Shown: in pieces, positions 41,868-50,656 of the stretch | How the letters are laid out: each line of letters starts with the position of its first letter | How positions within the stretch are numbered: position 1 is the first letter of the stretch | Assembly (NCBI RefSeq): GCF_008801405.1 | Contig: NZ_VZPV01000001.1 | Coordinates: 930,001 to 994,000, forward strand | From: Ralstonia insidiosa | GTDB taxonomy: Bacteria; Pseudomonadota; Gammaproteobacteria; Burkholderiales; Burkholderiaceae | Length of the DNA: 64,000 nt | Direction: 5' to 3' | Notes under the pieces: generated by a model | Database searches by the model: none | The model's input: the letters and a program-made list of their open reading frames with translations, nothing else | What the model was told of the DNA's origin: nothing | Program-made: the position numbers and the translations under genes

Positions 41868-42680
41868 ATGCGTCGGGTGTTGGTTTTGGGGTTGGCGCTG
41901 GCATGCGTTGTCGGCGCGGGTGTGTGGACGCGGCATTACCGTGCACGGTTGGCCGATGTCCGGTTTGCGCCCATCGAGACGGTTGCCGCAGCACCGGCTG
42001 GCGGACAGATCGTTGGGACGGCCATGCCGGTCGGCGCATCTGCCCCCAAGAGCTACTGGCTGAAGATCTGCGACGAGAAGCTCGGGCCGATGGCGGTGAC
42101 AGTGCACGCCAATGAAACTCCGCTGACGTTCTCCAATGACCGCTCCGTCGGTCAACTCACTGCAGAGGCGCCGCCCTACGATCGTGCTGCCCGCGTTCTG
42201 GGCAAGACCTACGCTACCCTTAGCGCGCAGTTTGACGTCACCACGCACTACATCGCATTGCCGACGCAGCCGCCCACCACGTGCCTGCGGCCTTCGGTGG
42301 ATGTGGAGTTGGTCCTGAGTGATTTTCGTGTGACGGTGGCACGTGAGTTCGCGCCCGGCAGCTGCGCCTACAACGCCATCCGCGAACACGAATTGCGTCA
42401 TGTGGCCGTCAACCGCGCCGTGCTGCCGCGTGCGGCAGAGGTGATCCGCAAGGAGATCCAGCGCGAATACGGTGGGCGGCTTTACTTTGGCGACCCGGAC
42501 CGCATTGCCGCCGAGTTGGAGACGCAGTTGACGCGCCACTGGCTGCCGCGCGCGCAGTCGCTGATCCAACTGGGTTTGCAGGCGCACGAGCAGATCGATA
42601 CGCCGCAAGAGCAGGACCGCATGAGCCGCGTCTGCAACGGCCAAGTGCAAGCCGTGCTGCAGCAGCTTGTACGCAGCTAG
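41868..42680 (+). CDS. Exported protein with an HExxH metal-binding-like motif
   Basis: 270 aa. N-terminal signal or anchor (RRVLVLGLALACVVGAGV). The central part contains IREHELRHVAVNRAV, i.e. an H-E-L-R-H zincin-type motif, near residue 176, and a preceding Cys in TCLRPSVDVEL. The family was not recognised; DUF922-like predicted proteases carry a comparable arrangement. It stands alone between the hydrolase and the convergent gluconokinase. Protease activity is a hypothesis only. Confidence 0.6.
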   Translation: MRRVLVLGLALACVVGAGVWTRHYRARLADVRFAPIETVAAAPAGGQIVGTAMPVGASAPKSYWLKICDEKLGPMAVTVHANETPLTFSNDRSVGQLTAEAPPYDRAARVLGKTYATLSAQFDVTTHYIALPTQPPTTCLRPSVDVELVLSDFRVTVAREFAPGSCAYNAIREHELRHVAVNRAVLPRAAEVIRKEIQREYGGRLYFGDPDRIAAELETQLTRHWLPRAQSLIQLGLQAHEQIDTPQEQDRMSRVCNGQVQAVLQQLVRS

Positions 42681-42694
42681 CGCGCCGCCGAGGG

Positions 42695-43204
42695 TCAGGC
42701 CGCCGGGCGATGCACGGCGCGTGCCTGCAGTTGCGTGACAGCCTCGTTGACGATGCTGTCGGGCGGCAGGGCGATGTCGACGACGATGGCGTCAGTCGGC
42801 TCTTCCAGCGCGTCAAACTGGCTGCGCAGCAGATTCGGGTTGAAGAAGTGGTCCTTGCGGGCGGCCAGACGGCCTTGCAGCAGATCGAAGTCGCCTTTCA
42901 GGTAGACGAACTCGGTGTTGCCGGTCTTGCCACGCAGCACGTCGCGGTAGCGCTGCTTGAGTGCGGAGCAGGCTACGACCAGCGAGCCGCCACCACTCGT
43001 GGTCTCGTCCATGTAGGTGCGGATGGACTCGAGCCAGGGCTTGCGGTCGTCGTCATTGAGCGGGATGCCGGCGTGCATCTTGGCGCGGTTGGCGTCGCTG
43101 TGGAACTCGTCGCCATCACGGAACGCGCAGCCCAGACGCTCGGCAATCTTCTGGCCCACCGTCGATTTTCCGCAACCCGAAACACCCATCACTACAACAA
43201 TCAT
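42695..43204 (-). CDS. gntK: Gluconokinase
   Basis: 169 aa from ATG 43204. Phosphorylates D-gluconate to 6-phosphogluconate with ATP. P-loop VVMGVSGCGKST at the N-terminus, FRDGDEFHSDANRAKMHAGIPLNDDDRKPWL (substrate region) and VVACSALKQRYRDVLR are diagnostic for GntK-type kinases. No gluconate permease or GntR lies beside it in the window. It is divergent from the acyl-CoA synthetase gene with a 222-bp spacer. Confidence 0.95.
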   Translation of the reverse strand: MIVVVMGVSGCGKSTVGQKIAERLGCAFRDGDEFHSDANRAKMHAGIPLNDDDRKPWLESIRTYMDETTSGGGSLVVACSALKQRYRDVLRGKTGNTEFVYLKGDFDLLQGRLAARKDHFFNPNLLRSQFDALEEPTDAIVVDIALPPDSIVNEAVTQLQARAVHRPAA

Positions 43205-43426
43205 CACGCATCCCACTGGCAAAAACGTCAGTCCGGCATGTTAGCGCGTCAGCGCCGCCGGGCCGGGATTTTTGCTGCTGCGGCGCAGCAATTGTTCCGC
43301 GTCATTGTTCGTCAGGGAACGGATTGCCAAATGCGTCAAGCTGCGTCAAATTGCGGAGCAACAAGCAGCAGAAAGTCATTCAAAACAAGGTCTCAAAAGG
43401 ACCAACGTTTACTGGAGGAGACGTCC

Positions 43427-45142
43427 ATGGCTGGTGAAGGTTTCGATCCGTGCCCACGCAACGGCATGTCGTACGTGGTGGGGGATACGGAGGTGCCGCT
43501 GGCGCACGTAACAGTGCCCGCGTTGCTGGAAGCGACGGTGAATCGCTACCCCGACGCGGAGGCGGTGGTGTTTCGCGAGCAGGGTGTGCGCTGGACATGG
43601 CGCACCTTTGCCGAACAGGTTGATGCGCTGGCCGCCGGCCTGCATGCGCTGGGGCTGGAGCGGGGCGACCGCATCGGCATCTGGTCGCCCAACCGCTATG
43701 AATGGGTGCTCACGCAGTTTGCGACGGCGCGCCTGGGGCTCATCCTCGTCAACATCAACCCGGCGTATCGGCTCTCGGAGCTGGAATACGCGCTCAACAA
43801 AGTCGGCTGCAAGGCCATCGTGGCGGCCGAGGCGTTCAAGACTTCGCGTTACCTGGAGATGCTGCAGACGCTCGCCCCCGAGCTGGCAACCGCACAACCC
43901 GGTGCACTGAACGCGGCCAAGCTGCCCGCACTGCGCTGGGTGATCCGGATGGGCGAAGTCAGCACACCCGGCATGATCAACTTTGCCGACGTCATCACCC
44001 GTGGAAAAAGCGTACCCATTGATGCGCTGGATGCCATCACCAACACGCTGTCGCCGGACGATGCCATCAACATCCAGTTCACCAGCGGCACCACCGGCGC
44101 GCCCAAGGGCGCCACGCTCACGCACGTGAACGTGGTCAACAACGCGCGCTTTGTTGCCATGGCGATGAACCTGCAGGCCGGCGATCGGCTGTGCATTCCG
44201 GTGCCGCTGTACCACTGCTTCGGCATGGTCATGTCGGTGCTCACGTGCACTGCCACCAGCGCGTGCATGGTGTTCCCGGGTGAGGCCTTTGACCCGCTCG
44301 CCACCCTGCGCGCCGTGGCCGAAGAACGCTGCACGCAACTGCACGGCGTGCCGACCATGTTCATCGCGCAACTCGATCATCCAGATTTCAAGACCTTTGA
44401 CGTATCGAGCCTGCGCGGCGGCATCATGGCCGGATCGCCGTGCCCGATCGAGGTGATGAAGCGCGTGGTGTCGGAGCTGAACCTGCGCGAGGTCACCATT
44501 GCGTATGGCATGACGGAGACGAGCCCCGTGTCGTTCCAGAGCGCCGTGACGGACCCGCTCGACAAGCGCGTGACCACCGTCGGCCGCATTCAGCCGCATC
44601 TGCAGGTCAAGCTGGTGGATGGTGTGGGCGACACCGTGCCGGTGGGCGAGAAGGGCGAGCTCTGGACCAAGGGCTATTCGGTCATGCTCGGCTACTGGGA
44701 TGACGAGGCCAAGACCGCCGATTCCATCCACGACGGCTGGATGCGTACGGGTGACCTGGCAACGTTTGATGCCGAGGGCTACTGCAACATCGTCGGCCGT
44801 GTGAAGGACATGCTTATCCGCGGCGGCGAGAACGTGTACCCGCGCGAGATCGAAGAATTCCTCTTCCGCCACCCGAAGGTGCAGGCCGTCAACGTGTTTG
44901 GCGTGCCCGACCCGAAGTACGGTGAGGAGGTGTGCGCGTGGATCGTGCTCAAACCGGGCCAGCAGGCGACGGAGGATGAGATCCGCGAATTCTGCAAAGG
45001 CCAGATCGCGCACTACAAGGTCCCGCGCTACATCCGCTTCGTCACCGAGATGCCGATGACGGTCACGGGCAAGGTACAGAAGTTCGTCATGCGCGACCGC
45101 ATGATCGAAGAACTCAAGCTGACCGTCGCAAGAACGGCCTGA
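43427..45142 (+). CDS. Fatty acyl-CoA synthetase (AMP-binding)
   Basis: 571 aa from ATG 43427, preceded by GGAGGAG. Activates fatty acids or related carboxylates to CoA esters. Motifs: INIQFTSGTTGAPKGATLTH (P-loop, ~215), AYGMTETSPVSFQ, GWMRTGDLATFD, GRVKDMLIRGGENVYPREIE and C-terminal MTVTGKVQKF with the catalytic Lys. Length and motifs fit medium/long-chain enzymes of the type annotated as fatty-acyl-CoA synthase. The stop codon lies in the first unit of a 9-bp tandem repeat. Confidence 0.92.
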   Translation: MAGEGFDPCPRNGMSYVVGDTEVPLAHVTVPALLEATVNRYPDAEAVVFREQGVRWTWRTFAEQVDALAAGLHALGLERGDRIGIWSPNRYEWVLTQFATARLGLILVNINPAYRLSELEYALNKVGCKAIVAAEAFKTSRYLEMLQTLAPELATAQPGALNAAKLPALRWVIRMGEVSTPGMINFADVITRGKSVPIDALDAITNTLSPDDAINIQFTSGTTGAPKGATLTHVNVVNNARFVAMAMNLQAGDRLCIPVPLYHCFGMVMSVLTCTATSACMVFPGEAFDPLATLRAVAEERCTQLHGVPTMFIAQLDHPDFKTFDVSSLRGGIMAGSPCPIEVMKRVVSELNLREVTIAYGMTETSPVSFQSAVTDPLDKRVTTVGRIQPHLQVKLVDGVGDTVPVGEKGELWTKGYSVMLGYWDDEAKTADSIHDGWMRTGDLATFDAEGYCNIVGRVKDMLIRGGENVYPREIEEFLFRHPKVQAVNVFGVPDPKYGEEVCAWIVLKPGQQATEDEIREFCKGQIAHYKVPRYIRFVTEMPMTVTGKVQKFVMRDRMIEELKLTVARTA

Positions 45143-45170
45143 GCGGCCTGAGCGGCCTGAGCGGCCTGAG
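45135..45170 (+). repeat. Four tandem 9-bp repeats across a stop codon
   Basis: CGGCCTGAG x4, exact. The synthetase stop TGA is in the first unit; because the unit length is a multiple of three each unit offers the same in-frame stop. Confidence 0.95.
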
Positions 45171-45874
45171 CAGGCGCCGCGCGCGGTTTCTCTGCTGAAA
45201 TGTGAACCGGTTGCGCACGGTATGTCGTTGCCATGACGATGCTTGCCGTGCGCAGTTTCTTATGCGTTTCCTGCTAAGGCGCAGTGCGAAAACCGAAACG
45301 CTGACGCTGCGTGCGTCTTGCCGATAGGGGGCACTCGCAGGAAAGCGCCGCGCGCGCTTGGCGCTCCCGCTGCACCTCTTTGCGATCACATGTCAATTCC
45401 GTTGCAACGTGCGTGACGGGATGCACGCTCCTGATCAACGCCGGCTCGCGCAATGTGAGCCTTGATGCGCCGATGTATCAACGTTGAAACACCTTGAAAG
45501 GGAGCGCACTCGAACACCCGCGTGAGCGCAATCCGCCGGCCAGATCTTGGTCTTGGCCCGATGGCAGAACAGCGCCGGCACCGCAGCCGCAAGATTGCTG
45601 TTTCAGCACTGCAACCAGATCGCGCGAGCAGCTACTCCAAAAAGAGTATGCCTTGGCACGATTCCACTTGATCGGCCACGCACTGCGGGCGCCAGCCCTT
45701 GATTTCACAGTGTTTTCAATGCTTCGGCGATGCGGCGTGCAATCGCGCGGGCAGGTGGCACTGAATATGCGAACAAGGCACCCCGGGGTGGGTGATGTTT
45801 TTTCCCACAGGCAAGGCGCGCTGGCCCCGTCGGCTGCGCTTCCAACCGCCCCTCTCACCTTTATGGAGTGCGTT
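45171..45874 (+). other. 700-bp region without a supported gene upstream of the Fap-like locus
   Basis: Open frames here lack ribosome binding sites and family resemblance. The stretch directly upstream of 45875 should contain the promoter and leader of the Gly-rich exported protein; the ribosome site is weak (GGAGTG 7 nt upstream). Confidence 0.4.
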
Positions 45875-47176
45875 ATGAAGAAGACCTTACTGGCCACCGC
45901 GATCGCCATGGGATTGGGGGTCTCAGGCGTTGCACTGGCTGATATCGGGAATTCGGCGTCAGGCCCGGGGACTCAGACCCAGACCAACACGTCCACCATC
46001 ACCAACACCACGACTACAACAAGCACGGACAGCAGTACCCATACAAAAACCAAAGCGACTGACAACTCCAATCAGCACAACAACCAAAGCCAAGGCAACG
46101 ACCGCGACAACAGCGGCGCTTCCACTGCCTCCGGCTACGGCACCGCGGCTGCCAACAATGGCAGCACTTCAACTGCAACCTTCAGCAATGCCTTCAACTC
46201 CAGCAAGGCGATTGCCATCTCCAAGCTGGAAGGTACGGTAACCAACCTCAGCGTATCGGGCATCGGCAACATCGCCACCAACAATGGCGGTAGTGCCAAT
46301 GGTGGCGGTGGTGGTCACGGTGGCAATGGCTATGGTGGCGTTGGCGTGGGCGGCAACGGCGGCAACGGCGGTGCAGGTGGCGCCGGCGGCAGCGGCGGCT
46401 CGGGCGGCAGCTCGGGCAGCGTCACGCACGGCAGCGCGACCAACGGCAGCGCAACGGCCGGCAATGGTGGCGATGGCGGTAATGCCCATGGCAATGCCGG
46501 CGCAGGCGGTGCGGGTGGTGCTTCTGGCACGCTGTCTGCCAGCCTTGGCGCAGGCCTGGGTGGCTTGGCAGGCAGTGCCAGTGCGGCCGGAGGCGGCAGC
46601 GGTGGCAGTGGCGGTGGTGCCGGCAGCAGCGGTGGAGATGCCAACCATCATCATGGCGGCGGCTCGGCTACAGGCGGCGCGGGTGCTGCAGTCGGTGGCA
46701 ACGGCGCGGCAGGTGGTACAGGAACCGCTGGCACATCGACGGCCACCGGTGGTGCAGGCACAGGCACCAGCACAGCAACCGGCACCAGCACGGGCGGCGC
46801 AGGCGCAGCAGGTGGCGCAGCTACCAACCTTGCCGGCAACGGCGGTGCGGGTGGTGCCGCAACCAACGGCAGCGCAACCAATGGCTCAGCCTCGTCCACG
46901 GCCGGCAACGGTGCTGCGGGCGCAACGGGCGCGGTGGGTGCAGCAGGCGGCGCTGGCGGCACTGGCAACGGTGGCGTTGGCAATGGCGCAGTCGGCGGTG
47001 CGGGTGGCGCTGGCGGTACGGTGGCGGTGGATGCGGGCACGTTCAACATGTCCAATGCCATGACCAGCGTCGGCCAGTCGGCTGCCGGGGTGATGATCGC
47101 AAACCAAAACAGCGGCTTTGCATCGCTCATCCAACAAAGCGTCAATGTGCAGGCCAACCTGAGTGTCGGCCACTGA
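45875..47176 (+). CDS. Gly/Ala/Asn/Ser-rich exported protein, candidate amyloid or matrix subunit
   Basis: 433 aa from ATG 45875. A signal peptide (MKKTLLATAIAMGLGVSGVA, cleavage after ALA) is followed by a Thr/Asn/Ser-rich segment, a region of ~110 residues with normal composition (FNSSKAIAISKLEGTVTNLSV), a long low-complexity Gly-rich block (GGNGGAGG-type, ~150-385) and a C-terminal module (SVGQSAAGVMIANQNSGFAS and IQQSVNVQANL). It has very few charged or Cys residues. Composition, export signal and neighbours (C39 peptidase, coiled-coil barrel) suggest the main subunit of a Fap-like fibre or an adhesive matrix protein. Assignment is by context; no sequence identity with FapC is claimed. 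Confidence 0.6.
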   Translation: MKKTLLATAIAMGLGVSGVALADIGNSASGPGTQTQTNTSTITNTTTTTSTDSSTHTKTKATDNSNQHNNQSQGNDRDNSGASTASGYGTAAANNGSTSTATFSNAFNSSKAIAISKLEGTVTNLSVSGIGNIATNNGGSANGGGGGHGGNGYGGVGVGGNGGNGGAGGAGGSGGSGGSSGSVTHGSATNGSATAGNGGDGGNAHGNAGAGGAGGASGTLSASLGAGLGGLAGSASAAGGGSGGSGGGAGSSGGDANHHHGGGSATGGAGAAVGGNGAAGGTGTAGTSTATGGAGTGTSTATGTSTGGAGAAGGAATNLAGNGGAGGAATNGSATNGSASSTAGNGAAGATGAVGAAGGAGGTGNGGVGNGAVGGAGGAGGTVAVDAGTFNMSNAMTSVGQSAAGVMIANQNSGFASLIQQSVNVQANLSVGH

Positions 47177-47207
47177 ACCGGCACCAGGCTTGAGCGGGGA
47201 AGTACCA

Positions 47208-47263
47208 CCGCTACCTCGGTAGCGGCGGCTGACAGGGCCGGACCGGGCAACCAGGTCCGGCCC
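47208..47263 (+). promoter_or_regulatory. Two consecutive perfect hairpins between the first two Fap-like genes
   Basis: CCGCTACC-TC-GGTAGCGG (47208-47225) and GGGCCGGACC-9 nt-GGTCCGGCCC (47235-47263). Neither has a T tract, so they look like mRNA-stabilising or partially terminating structures that would keep the first transcript in excess over the downstream genes. Confidence 0.55.
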
Positions 47264-47301
47264 CCGTCGGAACCGCAGTTGGGGCATCTGGGAGAGATTC
47301 G

Positions 47302-47754
47302 ATGCGATCCGACAGAACAACAGCAGGATGGGCGGCATGGTTCCTGACATGTGGCCTTGTGGCGGTGCCTGCAGCAACGGCAACGCTGGCGATGGCGGCG
47401 GAGGATGTGCCGGTCGCGAATGATCTTCAGACAGCCAACGTGGAAGCGGTGCGTCCCCCGGTCGCCGCGCCCGCGTCGGTGCCTGCGCTTGTGCCAGGCC
47501 TGGGTCATGCGATCGATGCAGACAAGCTCGAACGCTATCGCGGTGGGACACAGGACCTGTACCAGACCGTCAACGACGCGCGCCTTTCGGGCACGGTGAG
47601 CAACGACACCGCCGTCAACGTGGCGACGGGTTCGAACATCGTGGGCGGTGGCTCGTTCACCAACGCTGCCGGCATCCCCACGGTCATCCAGAACAGCGGA
47701 GCGAACGTGCTGATCCAGAACTCCACCATCGTCAACGTGCAGTTCAGGCCTTGA
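47302..47754 (+). CDS. Small exported protein with a GG motif (Fap-like locus)
   Basis: 150 aa; ATG 47302 with GGGAG 7 nt upstream. Signal sequence (WFLTCGLVAVPAATATLAMAA). Then IDADKLERYRGGTQDLYQ, which looks like a double-glycine processing site, followed by a beta-rich region with VIQNSGANVLIQNSTIVNV. The same two features (GG motif, VIQNS) recur in the 187-aa protein at 48515. Likely a secreted minor subunit or nucleator; inferred. Confidence 0.6.
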   Translation: MRSDRTTAGWAAWFLTCGLVAVPAATATLAMAAEDVPVANDLQTANVEAVRPPVAAPASVPALVPGLGHAIDADKLERYRGGTQDLYQTVNDARLSGTVSNDTAVNVATGSNIVGGGSFTNAAGIPTVIQNSGANVLIQNSTIVNVQFRP

Positions 47755-47782
47755 TGCGATGACGGCGATGCGAGGTGGGGCG

Positions 47783-48487
47783 ATGCGACGAATGTGGAGC
47801 GCGGCGCTGATCCTGGGCGCGTGCGGGCTGGCGGCTGTGTCGACCGCTGTGCCGACATTCGCCGGTTCGATCGACATGCTTGGTACGGGCGGCGCGACCT
47901 ACAACGTGCCGGTCACGAGCATGAAGGAGGCGCGTTTCCTGCGCACGATCCATCAGCGCTTCGACTTCAGTTGCGGTTCAGCTGCCGTGGCGACGCTGCT
48001 GACTTACCAGTACGGTTATCCGGTGAGTGAGCAGACGGTGTTCCAAGCCATGTATGTCAATGGCGATCAGGAGAAGATCCGGCGAGAAGGCTTTTCGCTG
48101 CTCGACATCAAACGCTATCTGGAGTCGCAAGGCTTTCAGGCCGATGGTTTCGAGCAGCCGCTGGATGCATTGAACGGCGCCCACTTGCCGGCCATCGTGC
48201 TGCTGAGCGAGAACGGCTATCACCACTTCGTGGTGGTCAAGGGCGTGCAGGAAGGGCGTGTGCTGGTGGGCGATCCAGCCATGGGCACGCGCGCGATCCC
48301 ACGCGCGAGTTTCGAGCGCATGTGGGACAACCATTTGCTGTTCGTCATCCATAACCGTGAAGAGCGTGCAACGTTCAACGCGGGATCGGATTGGCACGTT
48401 GCACCGCGCGCGCCGCTGGACGAAGGGGTGGACCGCACCGGCCTGGGGAACATCGTGATCCCCAAGCACGGTCCGTCCGACTTCTGA
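47783..48487 (+). CDS. C39-type cysteine peptidase (FapD-like)
   Basis: 234 aa from ATG 47783, preceded by GAGGTGGGG; an in-frame ATG at 47759 would add eight residues. Signal peptide, then a papain-like C39 domain with the full triad: FDFSCGSAAVATLL (Cys), NGYHHFVVVKG (His), VLVGDPAMGTR (Asp). Peptidases of this family cut after double-glycine motifs; a stand-alone periplasmic version (FapD) is a hallmark of functional-amyloid operons. The flanking small proteins each carry an RGG motif that could be its substrate. Confidence 0.8.
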   Translation: MRRMWSAALILGACGLAAVSTAVPTFAGSIDMLGTGGATYNVPVTSMKEARFLRTIHQRFDFSCGSAAVATLLTYQYGYPVSEQTVFQAMYVNGDQEKIRREGFSLLDIKRYLESQGFQADGFEQPLDALNGAHLPAIVLLSENGYHHFVVVKGVQEGRVLVGDPAMGTRAIPRASFERMWDNHLLFVIHNREERATFNAGSDWHVAPRAPLDEGVDRTGLGNIVIPKHGPSDF

Positions 48488-48514
48488 CAGCGGTATGCAG
48501 CGCAGGAGGGCACC

Positions 48515-49078
48515 ATGAGATGGTTTGGCGGGGTGCTGTGGGCGGCGGGCACGCTTGTGCTGGCCGGGTCCGGTCATGCGCTGGCGGCAGGCATGGACGG
48601 TGACACTGAAACCGTGGATGGCCCGCGTATGAACAACCCGGTCCATGCATGGAAAGCCGTATCGGAAGACCGGCTCGATGACATGCGCGGCGGGTTTGAT
48701 GTGCCCTCGGCCGCGGGGTTGCGCATCGCATTCGGCATTGATCGCGCGGTCTACGTCAATGGGGATCTGGTCGCGAGCGTGTCAGTCAACATTCCCGACA
48801 TCGCGCGCATAACGACCACGCAGGCGCAGCAGCTTGCCAACGTGGTCAACACCGTCAACGTCGTGCAGAACGGGCCGAACAACAACGTTGCGCCGCCCGA
48901 CGTTGCAGCGGGTGCGGCAGCGGCTGCCACGGTCATCCAGAACAGCCTGAACAACCAGACCCTGCAGGCGATCACGACCATCAATGCGGCGGTCAACAGC
49001 CTGCCGCAGTTCCGTCAGCTCAGCCTCAACGGCGCGCTGCAGAGTGCGCTGGCCAACGTGGTGACGGGCTTGCACTGA
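48515..49078 (+). CDS. Exported protein with a GG motif (Fap-like locus)
   Basis: 187 aa; ATG 48515 with AGGAGGG 6 nt upstream. Signal peptide (FGGVLWAAGTLVLAGSGHALA). SEDRLDDMRGGFDVPS gives a double-glycine processing-like site near residue 60. The remainder is Asn/Val/Thr-rich and probably beta-structured (TTTQAQQLANVVNTVNVVQN; TVIQNSLNNQTLQAITTINA). It resembles the 150-aa protein two genes upstream in layout. Probable secreted subunit or fibre-associated protein; inferred. Confidence 0.6.
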   Translation: MRWFGGVLWAAGTLVLAGSGHALAAGMDGDTETVDGPRMNNPVHAWKAVSEDRLDDMRGGFDVPSAAGLRIAFGIDRAVYVNGDLVASVSVNIPDIARITTTQAQQLANVVNTVNVVQNGPNNNVAPPDVAAGAAAAATVIQNSLNNQTLQAITTINAAVNSLPQFRQLSLNGALQSALANVVTGLH

Positions 49079-49107
49079 AGCCGAAGCCGCGTCAGCACGT
49101 CAGCGCA

Positions 49108-50433
49108 TCAGAACTGGATCGGCAAGCGCAGCGTGACCGTCAGGTCGGGCGTGTCGCGCGTGAGGCCGGCACCCACCGACAGGTTCAACGTCATCTTGGG
49201 CGAGATGCGGTACGAGTAGCCCACCAGCAGCGTGCCCAGGATGGTGCGCACCGAGCCCGGTACGCGCTGGCCGTTCTGCTGGGTCGGCCCGATGATGCTC
49301 TGGTCGTACCCGATCGAGAACGAGGCCTTTTCGTTCAACGCCAGCCCCATGCCGAAGTTCAGGCCGATGATGTCGCCGGCCTTGACGTTGCCCAGGAACT
49401 GCTGCGAGCCGTCCACCAGGTTCAGGCTGACACCTTTGCGCTCGAAGTTGTGCAGGTAGCTGATGCTGCCGAAGAACACTGCCGGGTCGGTCGGATACAG
49501 CCAGGTCAGGCCCGGCTGCAGCGCGTAGAAGCCCGAGCCGGTGGGTTGCTGTAGCGGCAGGCCGGTGCCCGTGGTGTTGCTCACGCAGCGTGTCACGCAA
49601 TCGGTGGTGACTTCAAACGGGTCTTTGCCGGTGCGTGTCTTGAAACGCAGCCAACCGATGGTGAACGGCTTGTCGACGCCGCCTGCGCTGATCTGGTAGC
49701 GCGCGGTCATCTCCACGTCGCCAATGCCGTGGCCCCGCGAGCTGAAAGCGTTGTCGGTTGCCGTGCCCGTGAAGATCTCGCGGCTGACGGTGTCGTTCGT
49801 GCTGTACACGTAGGGCATGCGCAGTTCCAGCTCCCAGCGCTTGGCCAGGCCGTAGCGCACGGCCAGCGTGCTGGTGAGCGTGGTGGTCTTCACCTGCCGC
49901 ACGTCAATCAGCCCGATCAGCAGCGCGGGGATGATGGTGTAGCCCACCAGCGCCACACGGTCCGACGACGAATACGCCATCTGCAGCGAGGGCTCGACCA
50001 CGAACTTGCCCGGCGGCGTAAGCGCGCTGGGCTCGTCAAAGATCTGCGCGATGCGCGGTGGCTGGTCGGAAGGTTCCGGCGGCTTGCCAACCGGCGTGTT
50101 GCCGGGCTGGCCGTTGTTCTGCGCCATCTGGGCAGCGGCCTCGCCGGAGGAAGCATCTCCTCCCGCGCCGGGCGCACCGGCACCGCGCACGGTGTCGAGT
50201 TCGCTCATGCCGAGCGCGCGCCGCATGTGCCGCAGGTGGGTTTCCTGCTGCTGGATCGAGCGTTTCAATTCCTGCAGGCGCGCCTGCGTATCGGCAAGCT
50301 CGCGCTGCAGCGCTTCCAGGCTGGGTGGTTTTTCGTCCACCAGCTCGTTTGTCTGTGCAAGGACCGGCCTGCCGCATAACAGCAGGCACGCGCACGTAAC
50401 CGCCCGTAGCGGCCCCCATGGTGCGTTCTTCAT
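49108..50433 (-). CDS. Coiled-coil plus beta-barrel outer membrane protein (FapF-like)
   Basis: 441 aa from ATG 50433. Signal peptide, then a coiled coil (~35-75: LEALQRELADTQARLQELKR and SIQQQETHLRHMRRAL), a flexible Gly/Pro linker, and about 300 residues of alternating beta-strands ending in LPIQF, the C-terminal aromatic of outer membrane barrels. This is the layout of FapF, the trimeric pore that secretes Fap amyloid subunits. It is convergent with the exported-protein genes (30-bp gap), whereas in Pseudomonas the gene is co-linear. A generic phenol-degradation MetA-like porin is an alternative. Confidence 0.65.
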   Translation of the reverse strand: MKNAPWGPLRAVTCACLLLCGRPVLAQTNELVDEKPPSLEALQRELADTQARLQELKRSIQQQETHLRHMRRALGMSELDTVRGAGAPGAGGDASSGEAAAQMAQNNGQPGNTPVGKPPEPSDQPPRIAQIFDEPSALTPPGKFVVEPSLQMAYSSSDRVALVGYTIIPALLIGLIDVRQVKTTTLTSTLAVRYGLAKRWELELRMPYVYSTNDTVSREIFTGTATDNAFSSRGHGIGDVEMTARYQISAGGVDKPFTIGWLRFKTRTGKDPFEVTTDCVTRCVSNTTGTGLPLQQPTGSGFYALQPGLTWLYPTDPAVFFGSISYLHNFERKGVSLNLVDGSQQFLGNVKAGDIIGLNFGMGLALNEKASFSIGYDQSIIGPTQQNGQRVPGSVRTILGTLLVGYSYRISPKMTLNLSVGAGLTRDTPDLTVTLRLPIQF

Positions 50434-50608
50434 GGCAATGTCCCCCGTCGAGAGCGCCCTCTCCACGAAAAGTGGAGTGGCCCTTCACGATTCCCCCGGG
50501 TGGCTTACTGCGGTATCACTATAGGCGAGCGGGCGTGAAACGATAGGGCCATCGTGTACCCAAAATGGAGGAGGCGCGCGTGTTCGTTTGGTGGATCGCT
50601 CAAGCAAG

Positions 50609-50631
50609 AAAAAAGGCGCCCGAAGGCGCCT
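50609..50631 (-). terminator. Terminator of ilvA-queF
   Basis: On the minus strand GGCGCC-TTCG-GGCGCC followed by TTTTTT and preceded by A-rich sequence; a tight UUCG tetraloop hairpin. Confidence 0.85.
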
Positions 50632-50656
50632 GGCGTGTCTTGCCAAGGGTCAGTAC

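Noticed and set aside
46280..47030. Possible CRISPR or minisatellite array
   Set aside because: The repetition is irregular Gly-codon sequence inside an open frame; there are no constant repeats with unique spacers.
46651..47877. 408-codon minus-strand frame with Pro/Ala-rich end
   Set aside because: Complement of the Gly-rich exported protein; the Pro-rich sequence is the mirror of GGN repeats.
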